Shown: positions 16,930-25,720 of the stretch, piece by piece | Layout: every line of letters starts with the position of its first letter | Position numbering within the stretch: position 1 is the first letter of the stretch | Assembly (NCBI GenBank): GCA_934277695.1 | Contig: CAKQVG010000001.1 | Location: forward strand, 620,001 to 684,000 | Direction: 5' to 3' | Source of the DNA: CAG-238 sp934277695 | GTDB lineage: Bacteria > Bacillota > Clostridia > Peptostreptococcales > Anaerovoracaceae | DNA: 64,000 bases | Notes under the pieces: generated by a model | Database searches by the model: none | What the model saw: the letters and a program-made list of their open reading frames with translations, nothing else | What the model was told of the DNA's origin: nothing | Made by a program: the position numbers and the translations under genes

Positions 16930-18591
16930 ATGACATACGAAAAGGAAATACCGGATTATGCGATGCTGCCTGCGAAAGAAATGGAAGAAACGCTGATCAT
17001 TCCTGTGACCAAGGGAGCTGTTTACGCACCGATGCAGGTGACGAATATAACCGAAAAACCAAAGACGACGATTACCGTTGAGGAAGACATTCTTGTCCCG
17101 GACACCAAGCCGGATCTGGCGGAAATACTGATGGCTGACGGCAAAGCAACACTTTCTTCAAGGGAAATAAACCAAATCAATAAGGCAGACGACTACATAA
17201 ATCTTTCCGGGGACATTGAGCTTGAGATGCTTTACCTGCCGGAAAAGCCCGAATCCTGTGGCGAAATCATATCCGTACAGACCAGAATTCCGTTTAAAGA
17301 CCAATGGCACACATCGCTCGCACAAGGCGCGTGCATGGTAATGGAGTGTGAAATTGAGAAAATAGAGTACATGGTCATAAACGAACGAAAATACAGAGTC
17401 AAAGTTTCGCTCGCCATATACGCCAAAGAATATGCGGATAATAAAATAGAACTTTTTGAGGGAATCACCGATGAAGAAATTCAGACGCTGAAAGAAAAAA
17501 TAGAAATCAGCAATGTTGCTCTTCGCAAAAAAGACACACTTGCCATTCATGAGAACATTGCAATAAAGGATGAGTGCAGAATTGAAAATATTTTGAAGCA
17601 GGATATCTGCGTCATCGAAAACTACAAGCAGGTGACCGGTGAGAAGGTTGTTATAAACGGCTTTATCTCAGTGAACCTATTATATGCGGCGGTCTGCGAA
17701 GATGAAAATTCGGACACCTGTGCACTCAGGCAGGTTTCGGACAAAGTGGAGTTTACGCAGTTCATACCGATTTCGCAGATTAACGATGAGAGCGGCAGCT
17801 GCGTCAGCTTCGATTCAAGCGATTTGAAAGTTAAATTGGTTCAGGATGAAGAAGATGGTGAGGTTTTGCGCCTTGAAGGAGATCTGGTTACCTACATTGA
17901 GATATACCGGAATGTGCAGCGGGAAATTATTGTGGACGGATACCATCGGGAGAAAGACTTTATATGTGACTTTAAAGAGGAACACAGCAGAGCCATGGTT
18001 GGAACGACAGCGGGAGAATCGTCGGTGCGTGAGATTATTTCCCCGGAAAACACGGATGGTGATATCGAGAAGATTATATATACAAAGGCAGAAATAAGCG
18101 AATGTAAGAGTACGCCCGAACAAGGAAAAATCATGACGGAAGGCACGATACGAGTAAAAATGATATGCAGAACGCATGTACCGGAGGCGAGCAGCACGGG
18201 CCGCGTATTCTCACTGAAAGAGAACATTCCATTTAGAATCGTGACGGCAATGCCGCAGATCACAGGAGGCGAGATCATCTGTGACCGCGTGTGTATCAAG
18301 GACTCTTGGGCCGAAAAGATTAACGGCAAGCAGATTGAGTTCAATGCCACGGTTGTAATAAACACCCAGGTAATGCGCGATGTACCGTTTAAGATTCCGA
18401 TTAACCCGGCGTTTGAAGAAAAACCGATGAGGGAAGAAAAATCGAGAATGGTTATATATATAACCGGGGAGAACGACAGCATGTGGAGCATCGCAAAAAA
18501 ATTCAAAACAACGATGGCGGCAATACAGGAAATAAACGAACTTGACAACGAATTAATCGCGCAGGGACAAAAATTATTAATCTTAAAATAG
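16930..18591 (+). CDS. SPOCS (DUF3794) and LysM protein, SipL-like
   Basis: This 553-residue protein contains repeated SPOCS/DUF3794 segments. Markers are VEEDILVPDTKPDLAEIL near residue 55 and later repeats of the beta-rich type with YTKAEISECK. A C-terminal LysM domain (about 505-553) has GENDSMWSIAKKFKTT. This order is that of SipL from Clostridioides difficile, which binds SpoIVA and helps attach the spore coat. I infer a coat role here. The ATG at 16930 follows GGAAAGGGG; a frame 18 bases longer has no site. A hairpin follows the gene. Confidence 0.75.
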   Translation: MTYEKEIPDYAMLPAKEMEETLIIPVTKGAVYAPMQVTNITEKPKTTITVEEDILVPDTKPDLAEILMADGKATLSSREINQINKADDYINLSGDIELEMLYLPEKPESCGEIISVQTRIPFKDQWHTSLAQGACMVMECEIEKIEYMVINERKYRVKVSLAIYAKEYADNKIELFEGITDEEIQTLKEKIEISNVALRKKDTLAIHENIAIKDECRIENILKQDICVIENYKQVTGEKVVINGFISVNLLYAAVCEDENSDTCALRQVSDKVEFTQFIPISQINDESGSCVSFDSSDLKVKLVQDEEDGEVLRLEGDLVTYIEIYRNVQREIIVDGYHREKDFICDFKEEHSRAMVGTTAGESSVREIISPENTDGDIEKIIYTKAEISECKSTPEQGKIMTEGTIRVKMICRTHVPEASSTGRVFSLKENIPFRIVTAMPQITGGEIICDRVCIKDSWAEKINGKQIEFNATVVINTQVMRDVPFKIPINPAFEEKPMREEKSRMVIYITGENDSMWSIAKKFKTTMAAIQEINELDNELIAQGQKLLILK

Positions 18592-18604
18592 AAAAAAATG
18601 TAAA

Positions 18605-18652
18605 AATGCCGGCGGGGGAGATGGAATCTGTCACTTGCCGGCTTTTCTTTTA
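18605..18652 (+). terminator. probable intrinsic terminator
   Basis: GCCGGC repeats as an inverted pair around a 23-base loop and is followed by TTTTCTTTT. The stem is short, so confidence is moderate. Confidence 0.55.
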
Positions 18653-18680
18653 TCATTTTTCATCTCAAAATTGAGGAAAA

Positions 18681-18709
18681 TTCTTGAACACATAAAACAA
18701 TTATATAAT
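18681..18709 (+). promoter_or_regulatory. possible promoter of the ECF sigma gene
   Basis: A perfect TATAAT at 18704-18709 stands 17 bases after a weak TTCTTG. It lies about 120 bases before the sigma gene. I see no other feature in the rest of the 18592-18830 gap beyond the terminator. Confidence 0.4.
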
Positions 18710-18830
18710 TCACTTGCTTTAAGCATGTAAATTTTATGAAAAGTGTTTAGACTAAGAAAGCGTAAGGGGATTTAATCGGATTTATCAGAGAAAGTGAAAC
18801 AATAAAAGAACGAGATCAGGTGATGAACAA

Positions 18831-19379
18831 ATGGAAACAAAAACCTTTACGCTGCAAATGCAAGAAAATGCCGAGTATATTTTTGAAAGGTACAAGGGAC
18901 TCATCTACAAGATTGCGAGAGATATTCTCGATGACTCTTTGCTGGCAGAGGACTGTCTGCAGGAGGTTGTTCTGAAGCTTGCGATGCTGCCGGGAAAAGT
19001 AAACACGGACGAATATGAGTATCCCGATGCATTTGTGGCTATCGTCGCAAGAAACCAGGCCTTGGATATGCTGAAAAAGCAAAAGCGGGAACTGCCGACG
19101 GAAGATGTTGAACTCCAAAAATTATCAAATTTTGCAACGATCTGCAAAGAGGATCGGTATTTCGTGGAAGAAAATGGTTTCACAAAGGAAATAAACGACT
19201 GCTTGAAGCAGATGACGCAAAAGGATCGGGATGCAATTATTTTGCGTGAAGTATATGTTATGCCGTATTTTGAGATTGCCCAAATAACGAATGAAAAGGT
19301 AAATACGGTTGAGCAGCGTTTCCACAGAGCAAAGAGAAAACTAAAGGAAATGCTGCTCAAATACGAAAGAGAGGATTAA
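18831..19379 (+). CDS. ECF-type RNA polymerase sigma factor
   Basis: This 182-residue protein has sigma region 2 at about residues 14-80 (DSLLAEDCLQEVVLKLA) and region 4 at about 115-178 (DRDAIILREVYVMPYFEIA, then VEQRFHRAKRKLKE). There is no region 3, as in the extracytoplasmic-function group. The start has AGGTGATG five bases upstream. Its stop is one base from the start of a membrane protein that has the place and topology of an anti-sigma factor. It probably responds to an envelope signal (inference). Confidence 0.85.
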   Translation: METKTFTLQMQENAEYIFERYKGLIYKIARDILDDSLLAEDCLQEVVLKLAMLPGKVNTDEYEYPDAFVAIVARNQALDMLKKQKRELPTEDVELQKLSNFATICKEDRYFVEENGFTKEINDCLKQMTQKDRDAIILREVYVMPYFEIAQITNEKVNTVEQRFHRAKRKLKEMLLKYERED

Positions 19380-19380
19380 T

Positions 19381-20037
19381 ATGGATAGGAGAGAAAGAGT
19401 GGCAGACCGAAAAGCCGATGAAATACTAAAAAAATTCACAAGTGACATCGTGAAGATTTATGATGAAGAGGCAAAAGAGCTAATGCGGCAAGCGGAGGCG
19501 GAGGGCATGCCGGATATCAAACTGCACATCCGAAAGCCGGTCAATATAAGAAAGCGCGTGCTTCGCATTGCGGCGATGTTTCTTGTCATCGTGTTCGTTG
19601 GCAGCATAGTAATTCCGGTGCCGAAAGCAGACGCATGGCGCGTTTGGTGGCTCGACCTCTTGATGGGGGAAAACACGCAGGATATTGATGTCGGCGTGGA
19701 GGAGGAATTTAAATATTTTGTCTCCGAACTACCGGAGGGCTTTGTGTTCTACAAAGAAAAAAAGAATGAAAACAGATATATGATTCAGTATATGAATGAA
19801 GAAGGGAAGAGTATTTCATTTATACAGACAAAAAATAGCTCAGGGGAGAAAAGCATTGACAAGGAGAATACGGAATATTCAAAGGAAATGATTGGTGATT
19901 TTGAAGTGTTGGTGGGATATAACGCTAAGAAAACTGAGTTCGAATTTAAAGGAGATAATACGATAATGACTGTAAACACAGATGCTTCATATGAAACTGG
20001 AAGAAAATTCATAGAAAACATAAAAAAATTCGAGTAA
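19381..20037 (+). CDS. single-pass membrane protein, putative anti-sigma factor
   Basis: This 218-residue protein has a charged cytoplasmic N-terminus of about 58 residues, one membrane helix at about 60-80 (MFLVIVFVGSIVIPV), and an outside domain. The outside domain resembles DUF4367-type C-termini: ELPEGFVFYKEKK and repeated MIQYMNEEGKSISFIQ beta patterns. It begins one base after the sigma stop codon, with GAGAGG as binding site, so the two are coupled. It lacks an obvious zinc anti-sigma HxxxCxxC motif, so the anti-sigma role rests on position and topology. Confidence 0.6.
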   Translation: MDRRERVADRKADEILKKFTSDIVKIYDEEAKELMRQAEAEGMPDIKLHIRKPVNIRKRVLRIAAMFLVIVFVGSIVIPVPKADAWRVWWLDLLMGENTQDIDVGVEEEFKYFVSELPEGFVFYKEKKNENRYMIQYMNEEGKSISFIQTKNSSGEKSIDKENTEYSKEMIGDFEVLVGYNAKKTEFEFKGDNTIMTVNTDASYETGRKFIENIKKFE

Positions 20038-20107
20038 TTTTGTCAGATTCCTGTCCTTTAAACAGTCTAGATATATGAAAGTAAATTTAAGGAAAGGATT
20101 GGAACTT

Positions 20108-20521
20108 ATGAAGAAGAAATTGTTATCGCTTTTATTAATTGTGTTGGTACTTGCATTTGGGATGCAAGCAGAAGCGTATGCCGCTGAAAATTCTGAAATG
20201 TATACGGGAATAAGCAGTATTACTTCCACAATGGGAATTAAAAATTCTGTTCTTGATTTTTCCGTGGATGTAATAACCAGAGGAAGTGAATATGCGGATG
20301 CGGTAAGCATTGATGCGGAACTTCGAACGGTAGATGGAAGGTTTATTAAGAGTTGGAGCGAGGATTTGGAAGAATCACTTTCGGTGTATACATTTCAGAA
20401 ACGCAGAGCGGTAAGCGAGAGTGGGACATATTTTTTACATTTTACCGTTTATTGCTATAAGGATGGCGTACTGCTCGACGAGGTAACTAAGGACTCAAGA
20501 ACAGCGACCTATGTCAGATGA
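20108..20521 (+). CDS. small exported protein of unknown function
   Basis: This 137-residue protein has a clear signal peptide (LLSLLLIVLVLAFGMQAEAYA, cleavage near residue 25). A short beta-rich domain follows with VLDFSVDVITRG and FLHFTVYCYKDG. It carries one cysteine in the mature part. The ATG at 20108 is preferred because AAGGA lies nine bases upstream; an earlier ATG at 20075 would bury the signal peptide. It follows the sigma/anti-sigma pair by 70 bases and may be part of the same unit or its target. I do not recognise the family. Confidence 0.65.
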   Translation: MKKKLLSLLLIVLVLAFGMQAEAYAAENSEMYTGISSITSTMGIKNSVLDFSVDVITRGSEYADAVSIDAELRTVDGRFIKSWSEDLEESLSVYTFQKRRAVSESGTYFLHFTVYCYKDGVLLDEVTKDSRTATYVR

Positions 20522-20568
20522 TTCATATGAATACCTTAATAAAGTAGTGTGAAAGTGTGTGTTTCACG

Positions 20569-20619
20569 AAAAGGAGCCTCACATTAACGAGAAAGACCCG
20601 TTAATGCGAGGTCTCTTTT
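20569..20619 (+). terminator. intrinsic terminator
   Basis: CCTCACATTAACG and CGTTAATGCGAGG form a 13-bp stem with one mismatch, ending in TCTCTTTT. It closes the exported-protein gene. Confidence 0.7.
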
Positions 20620-20673
20620 GTGATTGAGGCAAGGCTGGGGGTCGAATTATAAAAATGGAATAAATAACCAATT

Positions 20674-20728
20674 CCCACCAAACGCCTGAAAATGACCCCT
20701 GTTTCGTGTATTTGCGGCGTTTTTTGGG
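20674..20728. other. long imperfect inverted repeat
   Basis: CCCACCAAACGCC (20674-20686) and GGCGTTTTTTGGG (20716-20728) pair over 13 positions with two mismatches around a 29-base loop. The T6 run is inside the right arm. It lies in the 507-base gap before spoIIR, where I find no credible gene. Confidence 0.5.
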
Positions 20729-20864
20729 AGAATATGCGGAAGAGTTTTGCACGTTGCGGAAGATTACAAAAAATGGAATGTTGAAATTTCAATGTTTTAA
20801 AAAGTCACAGGTTTTGGGAGAAGAATTAAATTGTGCAAAAAACTACGGTTTGAGGGGCGAGGTA

Positions 20865-20966
20865 CACGAAATGGCACCTATATACAGCGATTTCGTGTTT
20901 TTGCTACGGAACGAGGTGCCATCCGGCGCGGCAGCATATAAATAATAGAACGAGGTGCCATCCGGC
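20865..20966 (+). promoter_or_regulatory. possible two-state RNA element before spoIIR
   Basis: CACGAAAT (20865-20872) pairs with ATTTCGTG (20890-20897), followed by T5. The overlapping ATGGCACCT (20871-20879) pairs instead with AGGTGCCAT at 20914-20922, or with the same nine bases at 20953-20961. The latter two lie in a 19-bp direct repeat (20909-20927 and 20948-20966). The pairings exclude each other at the shared bases. Function is not established. Confidence 0.4.
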
Positions 20967-21028
20967 ATGCCAAATCCATGTATATTTCTCCGGATAGCGG
21001 TCCACAATCTTACTGACGGAGGTAAGAT

Positions 21029-21676
21029 ATGGACAAGAAGGGGAAATTTGAGAGAACCGTAATTATTCTCATGGTTATTGCACTTTGGATGCTTGCAGCA
21101 TTGAACAGCTACATACCGGAGAGGGCGGAGCCGGCAAACGAGCATGAGGGAATTCTGCGATTCCATGTCATTGCAAACAGTGACAGTGCGACGGATCAGG
21201 AACTGAAGCTGGGGGTAAGGGATTATGTACTCCCGAAAATAGAAAAGGAGATCACAAGCCGGATGACAGGAGCAGATGCGGATTGCGACATCGCAGAAGA
21301 ATATGCCGAGCACAATCTTGAGCGCATCAAGAAGTGGGCACTGCGGTATGTCAGGGACAAGGGCTTTGACTATGATGTTACGACAGAAGTCGGGGTGAAA
21401 GCAATCCCTGCGAAGCAGTACGATGATTTGTACTTTCCGGCGGGCAATTACAAGGCTTTGACGATAACAATCGGAGAAGGAAAAGGGCAAAACTGGTGGT
21501 GTGTCGTTTTTCCTCCGCTATGTCTGATCGATTGTGAGAATTCGGAATACAAGGAGAAATTCGGCATGGATGCCAAAGACAGAATTGTGCTGAAATCCAA
21601 GATAAAGCAGATGATTGACAAGCACGAAAGCCAAGATCCCAAAAACAAAAAATCAAAAGCGGCAAAATCCAAGTGA
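21029..21676 (+). CDS. spoIIR: stage II sporulation protein R
   Basis: This 215-residue protein has one N-terminal membrane helix (about residues 11-29) and the SpoIIR domain: LRFHVIANSDSATDQELKL, VRDYVLPKI, and later GQNWWCVVFPPLCL. In Bacillus SpoIIR is made in the forespore under sigma F and triggers SpoIIGA to process pro-sigma E in the mother cell. ACGGAGGTAAGAT precedes the ATG. Its presence, with the SipL-like protein, supports a spore-forming host. A charged Lys-rich tail contains the left arm of the terminator. Confidence 0.93.
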   Translation: MDKKGKFERTVIILMVIALWMLAALNSYIPERAEPANEHEGILRFHVIANSDSATDQELKLGVRDYVLPKIEKEITSRMTGADADCDIAEEYAEHNLERIKKWALRYVRDKGFDYDVTTEVGVKAIPAKQYDDLYFPAGNYKALTITIGEGKGQNWWCVVFPPLCLIDCENSEYKEKFGMDAKDRIVLKSKIKQMIDKHESQDPKNKKSKAAKSK

Positions 21677-21688
21677 TTCGCCGCTTTT
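21655..21688. terminator. bidirectional intrinsic terminator
   Basis: AAAAGCGGC and GCCGCTTTT form a 9-bp stem around a 16-base loop. It overlaps the last codons of spoIIR and also faces the converging htrA gene. Confidence 0.75.
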
Positions 21689-21738
21689 GCCTTATCTTAT
21701 ATAGAAAGAAGAAAAAGAAAATTAAAACTTCTTGTACG

Positions 21739-22980
21739 CTAATTTCTTATGTTCTGTGAATTTCTTTTGTCTTGCGAGGCTGTCGCATTTCCCTTTGACG
21801 CCTCGAGAGTAACATCATACTTGAGGATATCTCCGTCACGCACGATTGTGAAAGTAACGGTATCTCCGACTTCATGTTTTTGGATTTCCTTAAGAAGCAC
21901 AGCGGAACTTGTAACTTTTACATCATTGATAAAGTATACAAGGTCGCCCGATTTGAGGCCGGCTTTTTTGGCATTTTTACCGGTAACATCCTTGATATAT
22001 ACACCGGTTAAGTCAACCCCGTATTGCATTGCGTCGTTGGCATCGGTAAGATCCACAATCGTAATGCCGGCAACCGGTCTGTCAGCAACATAGCCGTGCT
22101 CGATCAGTGACTTTGCAACCTTTGAAACTGTGTCGGCAGGAATTGCGAAACCGAGGCCTTCAACATCAGAGCCCGAAGATTTGGCAACGACCATACCGAT
22201 GAGATGACCGTACTGGTCGAAAAGTCCGCCGCCGGAATTACCCGGGTTGATGGATGCACTTGTCTGAATAAGAGACATGCTCTTACCGTCTATCGTTATT
22301 TCACGCTCCAAAGCACTTATGATGCCTTCTGTTGCGGTCCCCGAAAGAGTTCCGAGCGGATTACCTATGGCAACTGCAAGGTCACCTACGGAAAGCGAAG
22401 TCATATCACCGAAGGATACCGGTGTAAGACCTGTTTCATCGACTTTGATTACGGCAACATCCGTCTGTGGGTCGGTTGCCACGAGCGATGCTTTGAGTTC
22501 TGTTCCGTTGTGGAGCGTTACCTTGATGCTGGATGCACCGGAAATAACGTGATTGTTGGTGATGATATAACCATCTTCGCTGTAAACGATACCGCTGCCT
22601 GCACCCTGGGTTACATACTGACCGAGCCAGCTGTCCGTAGACACCGATTCCGTCTCAATCGCAACTACGGAGTTTTCGTTTCGTGCAATGATTTCCTGGA
22701 TGGAAAGCTCGCTTCCGGTTGCTTTTGCGAGATTGACATTTGTTGCGTTAATGCTCTTGGTCACACCCGAAACCCCGAAAACATTCGAAGCCAAAGCGTA
22801 ACCGCCGGCTCCTAAAGAAGCCGAAACGATGATGGCAAGAATCAGTACGATGACGAAGCTTTTCGTCGTCACATATCTTGGTTCCTTCTTTGGTTTATTA
22901 TAGGCAGAGGCTCTGGGAGACTCCGAGTTATCCACATATTCGTTATAATCTTTTTTTTCGAAATCGTTCCAGTTTTCCAT
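21739..22980 (-). CDS. htrA: HtrA/DegP-type serine protease
   Basis: This 413-residue protein has a cytoplasmic N-terminus, a membrane helix at about 40-62, a trypsin-like domain and one C-terminal PDZ domain. The catalytic triad is visible: H144 in NNHVISGA, D174 in TDVAVIKV and S249 in NPGNSGGGLF. The PDZ domain includes KKAGLKSGDLVYFINDVKV. Such anchored proteases handle misfolded exported proteins. AAGGAGGTCATTTT precedes the ATG. It stands alone, converging on spoIIR and divergent from the phosphoglucomutase gene. Confidence 0.93.
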   Translation of the reverse strand: MENWNDFEKKDYNEYVDNSESPRASAYNKPKKEPRYVTTKSFVIVLILAIIVSASLGAGGYALASNVFGVSGVTKSINATNVNLAKATGSELSIQEIIARNENSVVAIETESVSTDSWLGQYVTQGAGSGIVYSEDGYIITNNHVISGASSIKVTLHNGTELKASLVATDPQTDVAVIKVDETGLTPVSFGDMTSLSVGDLAVAIGNPLGTLSGTATEGIISALEREITIDGKSMSLIQTSASINPGNSGGGLFDQYGHLIGMVVAKSSGSDVEGLGFAIPADTVSKVAKSLIEHGYVADRPVAGITIVDLTDANDAMQYGVDLTGVYIKDVTGKNAKKAGLKSGDLVYFINDVKVTSSAVLLKEIQKHEVGDTVTFTIVRDGDILKYDVTLEASKGNATASQDKRNSQNIRN

Positions 22981-23117
22981 AAAATGACCTCCTTATCAGC
23001 TCTTTTCGATTTACAAGCAAATTATAATAATCTTTTGTGTTTTTTGTGTGTAAAAATAATGTGAAATATGATAAAATAAAATATTATTGCAGAGATGAAA
23101 ATGTGGATATATATATT

Positions 23118-24788
23118 ATGGAAAAAGCGTACAAAGAATATACCCGTTGGTGCAGACAACGCTTGCCGGAGGATCTTGCGGCAGAGCTTTGCGCAATACG
23201 CGGAGATGAAAATGAAATATACAACAGGTTTTGTAAGGACATTTCGTTCGGAACATCCGGACTTAGAGCGAAGATGGGGGCAGGGAGCAATCGAATCAAC
23301 TCGGTCACTCTTCGCAAGGCAAGCATAGGAATCAGCCGGTATCTGAACGAAAAAGGCACAAAGCCGCAACTTGTCATAGGATTTGACACAAGAAACAACT
23401 CAAAAGAATATGCTGAAATCGTGGCGCATGAATTTGCCGATAACGGTGTGGATGTTTATCTCTTCGGAGAGCCGACGCCCGTTCCCGTGGTTTCGTTTGC
23501 GGTCAGAGCCATGGGCGTTTCCGGCGGAATTATGATTACCGCCAGCCACAACACGCGGGAATATAACGGATACAAAGTTTACGACCACTTCGGAAATCAA
23601 ATCGACGATAAGAAAGCACAGATTGTGGAAAAGTATATGCAGACCGCAGATCCTTTTAATACGCAGAGGTCGGAAGCAAAAGGCACGATTCGCAGAACGC
23701 CGGACAGTATAAAGGAAAAATACATGCAGGCATTGGAAGAAAACATGCCGCGTTTAGAGGAACCGGGGAAAACCGCAGAGGCACTTGCCAAGCTGACCGT
23801 TTGTTACACACCGCTCAACGGAACCGGAATGAAGTACGTTCCGGATAGGCTGATGCGGATGGGGATGCCCGAAGAAAATATCATTACAGTTGAAAGTCAG
23901 TGTGCGCCCGACGGAAATTTTCTCACATGTCCCGCGCCGAATCCGGAATATGAAGAAACCTTCGCGGAAGCACTCAAAGTGTGCCGCATGCAGGAGAAAA
24001 AACCGGAGCTGATTCTTGCGACAGACCCGGATAGTGACAGGCTGGGTGTGATGGTTCTCCGAGATGATGCGAAAGGTGAATATATAAAACTTTCCGGCAA
24101 TCAGGTCGGGGAACTTCTCCTCGACTATGTCTGCAGCCATGCAGAGCCAAAGGAAAACCGGGTCGCATTCAAGAGTTTTGTGAGTTCCCCGCTTGCCGAG
24201 GACATTGCGGGAGAATACGGTGTGCGCTTAAAAAATGTCTTCACGGGTTTTAAAAATATTGCCTTTGAAATGCAGCGGCTTAAGGAAAATCCGAGTGATG
24301 GAACCTTTCTTTTCGGATTTGAGGAAAGCCTCGGATACCTTTACGGCGATTATACACGCGACAAGGACGGCATCATGGCATCGCAGCTTATCTGCCTTGC
24401 CGCCGCAGAACTTGCATCGCAGGGAAAACGCTTGACGGATCGGCTGGAAGAGCTTTATTGCAGATATGGGTATCTATCGGCGCAAACCTTTGCTGCGGAG
24501 TATGAAAACGAGGCAGACAGGGAAAAAGCACTGCGAATCATGCAGAAACTGTTCAGCGGTGCACTTAAGACCGATGAAACACAAAGAGAATATTGTTACA
24601 GAGAGAAAAACATGTACTGTGCCGATTGGAAAGGCGGACATAAACTTATCATAAGACCGTCCGGCACAGAAATGAAATTGAAAGTTTATATTTTTGCAAG
24701 GGATGCACAAAAGGAGAATGCGAAGCGTAAGGGAGAAGAAATCCGCGAGACGGTTTATGCGTATCTCAAGGAGTGCGGCTGTTTGTAA
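23118..24788 (+). CDS. pgcA: phosphoglucomutase/phosphomannomutase
   Basis: This 556-residue enzyme is of the alpha-D-phosphohexomutase family. The active-site phosphoserine is S143 in the motif TASHNTREYNGYKVY. The magnesium loop is ATDPDSDRLGVM, the sugar-binding loop is GFEESLGYLYGD, and the phosphate-binding end is IRPSGTEMKLKVY. It should interconvert glucose-1- and glucose-6-phosphate. The ATG at 23118 starts the family's usual N-terminus; its ribosome binding site is weak. The Hsp33 gene starts 14 bases after its stop. Confidence 0.9.
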   Translation: MEKAYKEYTRWCRQRLPEDLAAELCAIRGDENEIYNRFCKDISFGTSGLRAKMGAGSNRINSVTLRKASIGISRYLNEKGTKPQLVIGFDTRNNSKEYAEIVAHEFADNGVDVYLFGEPTPVPVVSFAVRAMGVSGGIMITASHNTREYNGYKVYDHFGNQIDDKKAQIVEKYMQTADPFNTQRSEAKGTIRRTPDSIKEKYMQALEENMPRLEEPGKTAEALAKLTVCYTPLNGTGMKYVPDRLMRMGMPEENIITVESQCAPDGNFLTCPAPNPEYEETFAEALKVCRMQEKKPELILATDPDSDRLGVMVLRDDAKGEYIKLSGNQVGELLLDYVCSHAEPKENRVAFKSFVSSPLAEDIAGEYGVRLKNVFTGFKNIAFEMQRLKENPSDGTFLFGFEESLGYLYGDYTRDKDGIMASQLICLAAAELASQGKRLTDRLEELYCRYGYLSAQTFAAEYENEADREKALRIMQKLFSGALKTDETQREYCYREKNMYCADWKGGHKLIIRPSGTEMKLKVYIFARDAQKENAKRKGEEIRETVYAYLKECGCL

Positions 24789-24802
24789 ACAAAGGAGAAA
24801 AA

Positions 24803-25720
24803 ATGAGCAAAGTAATTACAGGAATAGACCGCAGCGGTTCTTTTCGGGTTTATCTGACGATTTCAACCGATATGGTTGAAGAGGCGAGAAAAATACATGA
24901 CACGACCCCACTTGCTTCAGCGGGTCTTGGGAGAGTTCTTACCGGAGCCGGTCTCATGGGGCTGATGCTGAAAAACGAAGGGGAGAAACTGACAGTGCTT
25001 TTTAAAGGTGACGGACCTGCCAGGCAGATTCTTGCCACCGCGACACAGGCGGGAGACGTAAAGGGATATATTGCCAATCCCGATGTTGAGCTTCCGTTGA
25101 CGCCGCAAGGGAAACTGGATGTCGGCGGCTCGCTTGGAATCGGTGAACTTACGGTCATCAAAGACCTCGGGCTGCGTGAACCGTATGTGGGAACAATCGC
25201 ACTGGTGGACGGTGAAATAGCGGATGACCTTACGGCATATTATTTCATATCCGAGCAGCAGAATACCGCAATTTCACTCGGAGTCAAAATTGATGTGGAC
25301 TGCACCGTAAAGGCCGCAGGAGGCATGATAATACAGATGATGCCGGGTGCAAGGGAAGAATCCATAGATGCGCTTGAAGAGATGATTTCGGATCTGCCCC
25401 CGATTACGACGCTGGTCGAAGAGGCCGTGTCATTAAACAGCGGGAAGACGGATGAGGGAATTCTGCAGGCGATGATGGATCGCATCTTCGGGCAGCTGCC
25501 GGAAGACTTTAAGGTTGAGACCATGGAATTTAAAGAAATGAGATGGCACTGCGACTGTTCGGAGGAAAGACTGGAGAAGGTCCTGATGACAATTGGCAGA
25601 GATGACCTCACGGAAATAATCGAAGAAGACGGCGAAGCGGAAATGGTGTGCCAGTTCTGCTGCAAGAAATACTATTTTGACAAGGAACATCTTGAAAGAA
25701 TTTTGGAGGCTGTTAAATGA
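24803..25720 (+). CDS. hslO: Hsp33 redox-regulated chaperone
   Basis: This 305-residue protein has the Hsp33 fold, with GAGLMGLMLKNEG and GYIANPDVELPL in the N-terminal domain. The C-terminal zinc switch has CDC (WHCDCSEERL) and CQFC, the CxC-x(27-32)-CxxC pattern. Oxidation of these cysteines turns the protein into a holdase. AAAGGAG lies six bases before the ATG at 24803. A frame to 24773 overlaps the previous gene and lacks family support. Its stop overlaps the ddl start as ATGA. Confidence 0.93.
   Translation: MSKVITGIDRSGSFRVYLTISTDMVEEARKIHDTTPLASAGLGRVLTGAGLMGLMLKNEGEKLTVLFKGDGPARQILATATQAGDVKGYIANPDVELPLTPQGKLDVGGSLGIGELTVIKDLGLREPYVGTIALVDGEIADDLTAYYFISEQQNTAISLGVKIDVDCTVKAAGGMIIQMMPGAREESIDALEEMISDLPPITTLVEEAVSLNSGKTDEGILQAMMDRIFGQLPEDFKVETMEFKEMRWHCDCSEERLEKVLMTIGRDDLTEIIEEDGEAEMVCQFCCKKYYFDKEHLERILEAVK

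Noticed and set aside
20706..20945. 79-codon open frame before spoIIR
   Set aside because: No ribosome binding site, unlikely composition, and it runs through the inverted repeats of the structured gap.
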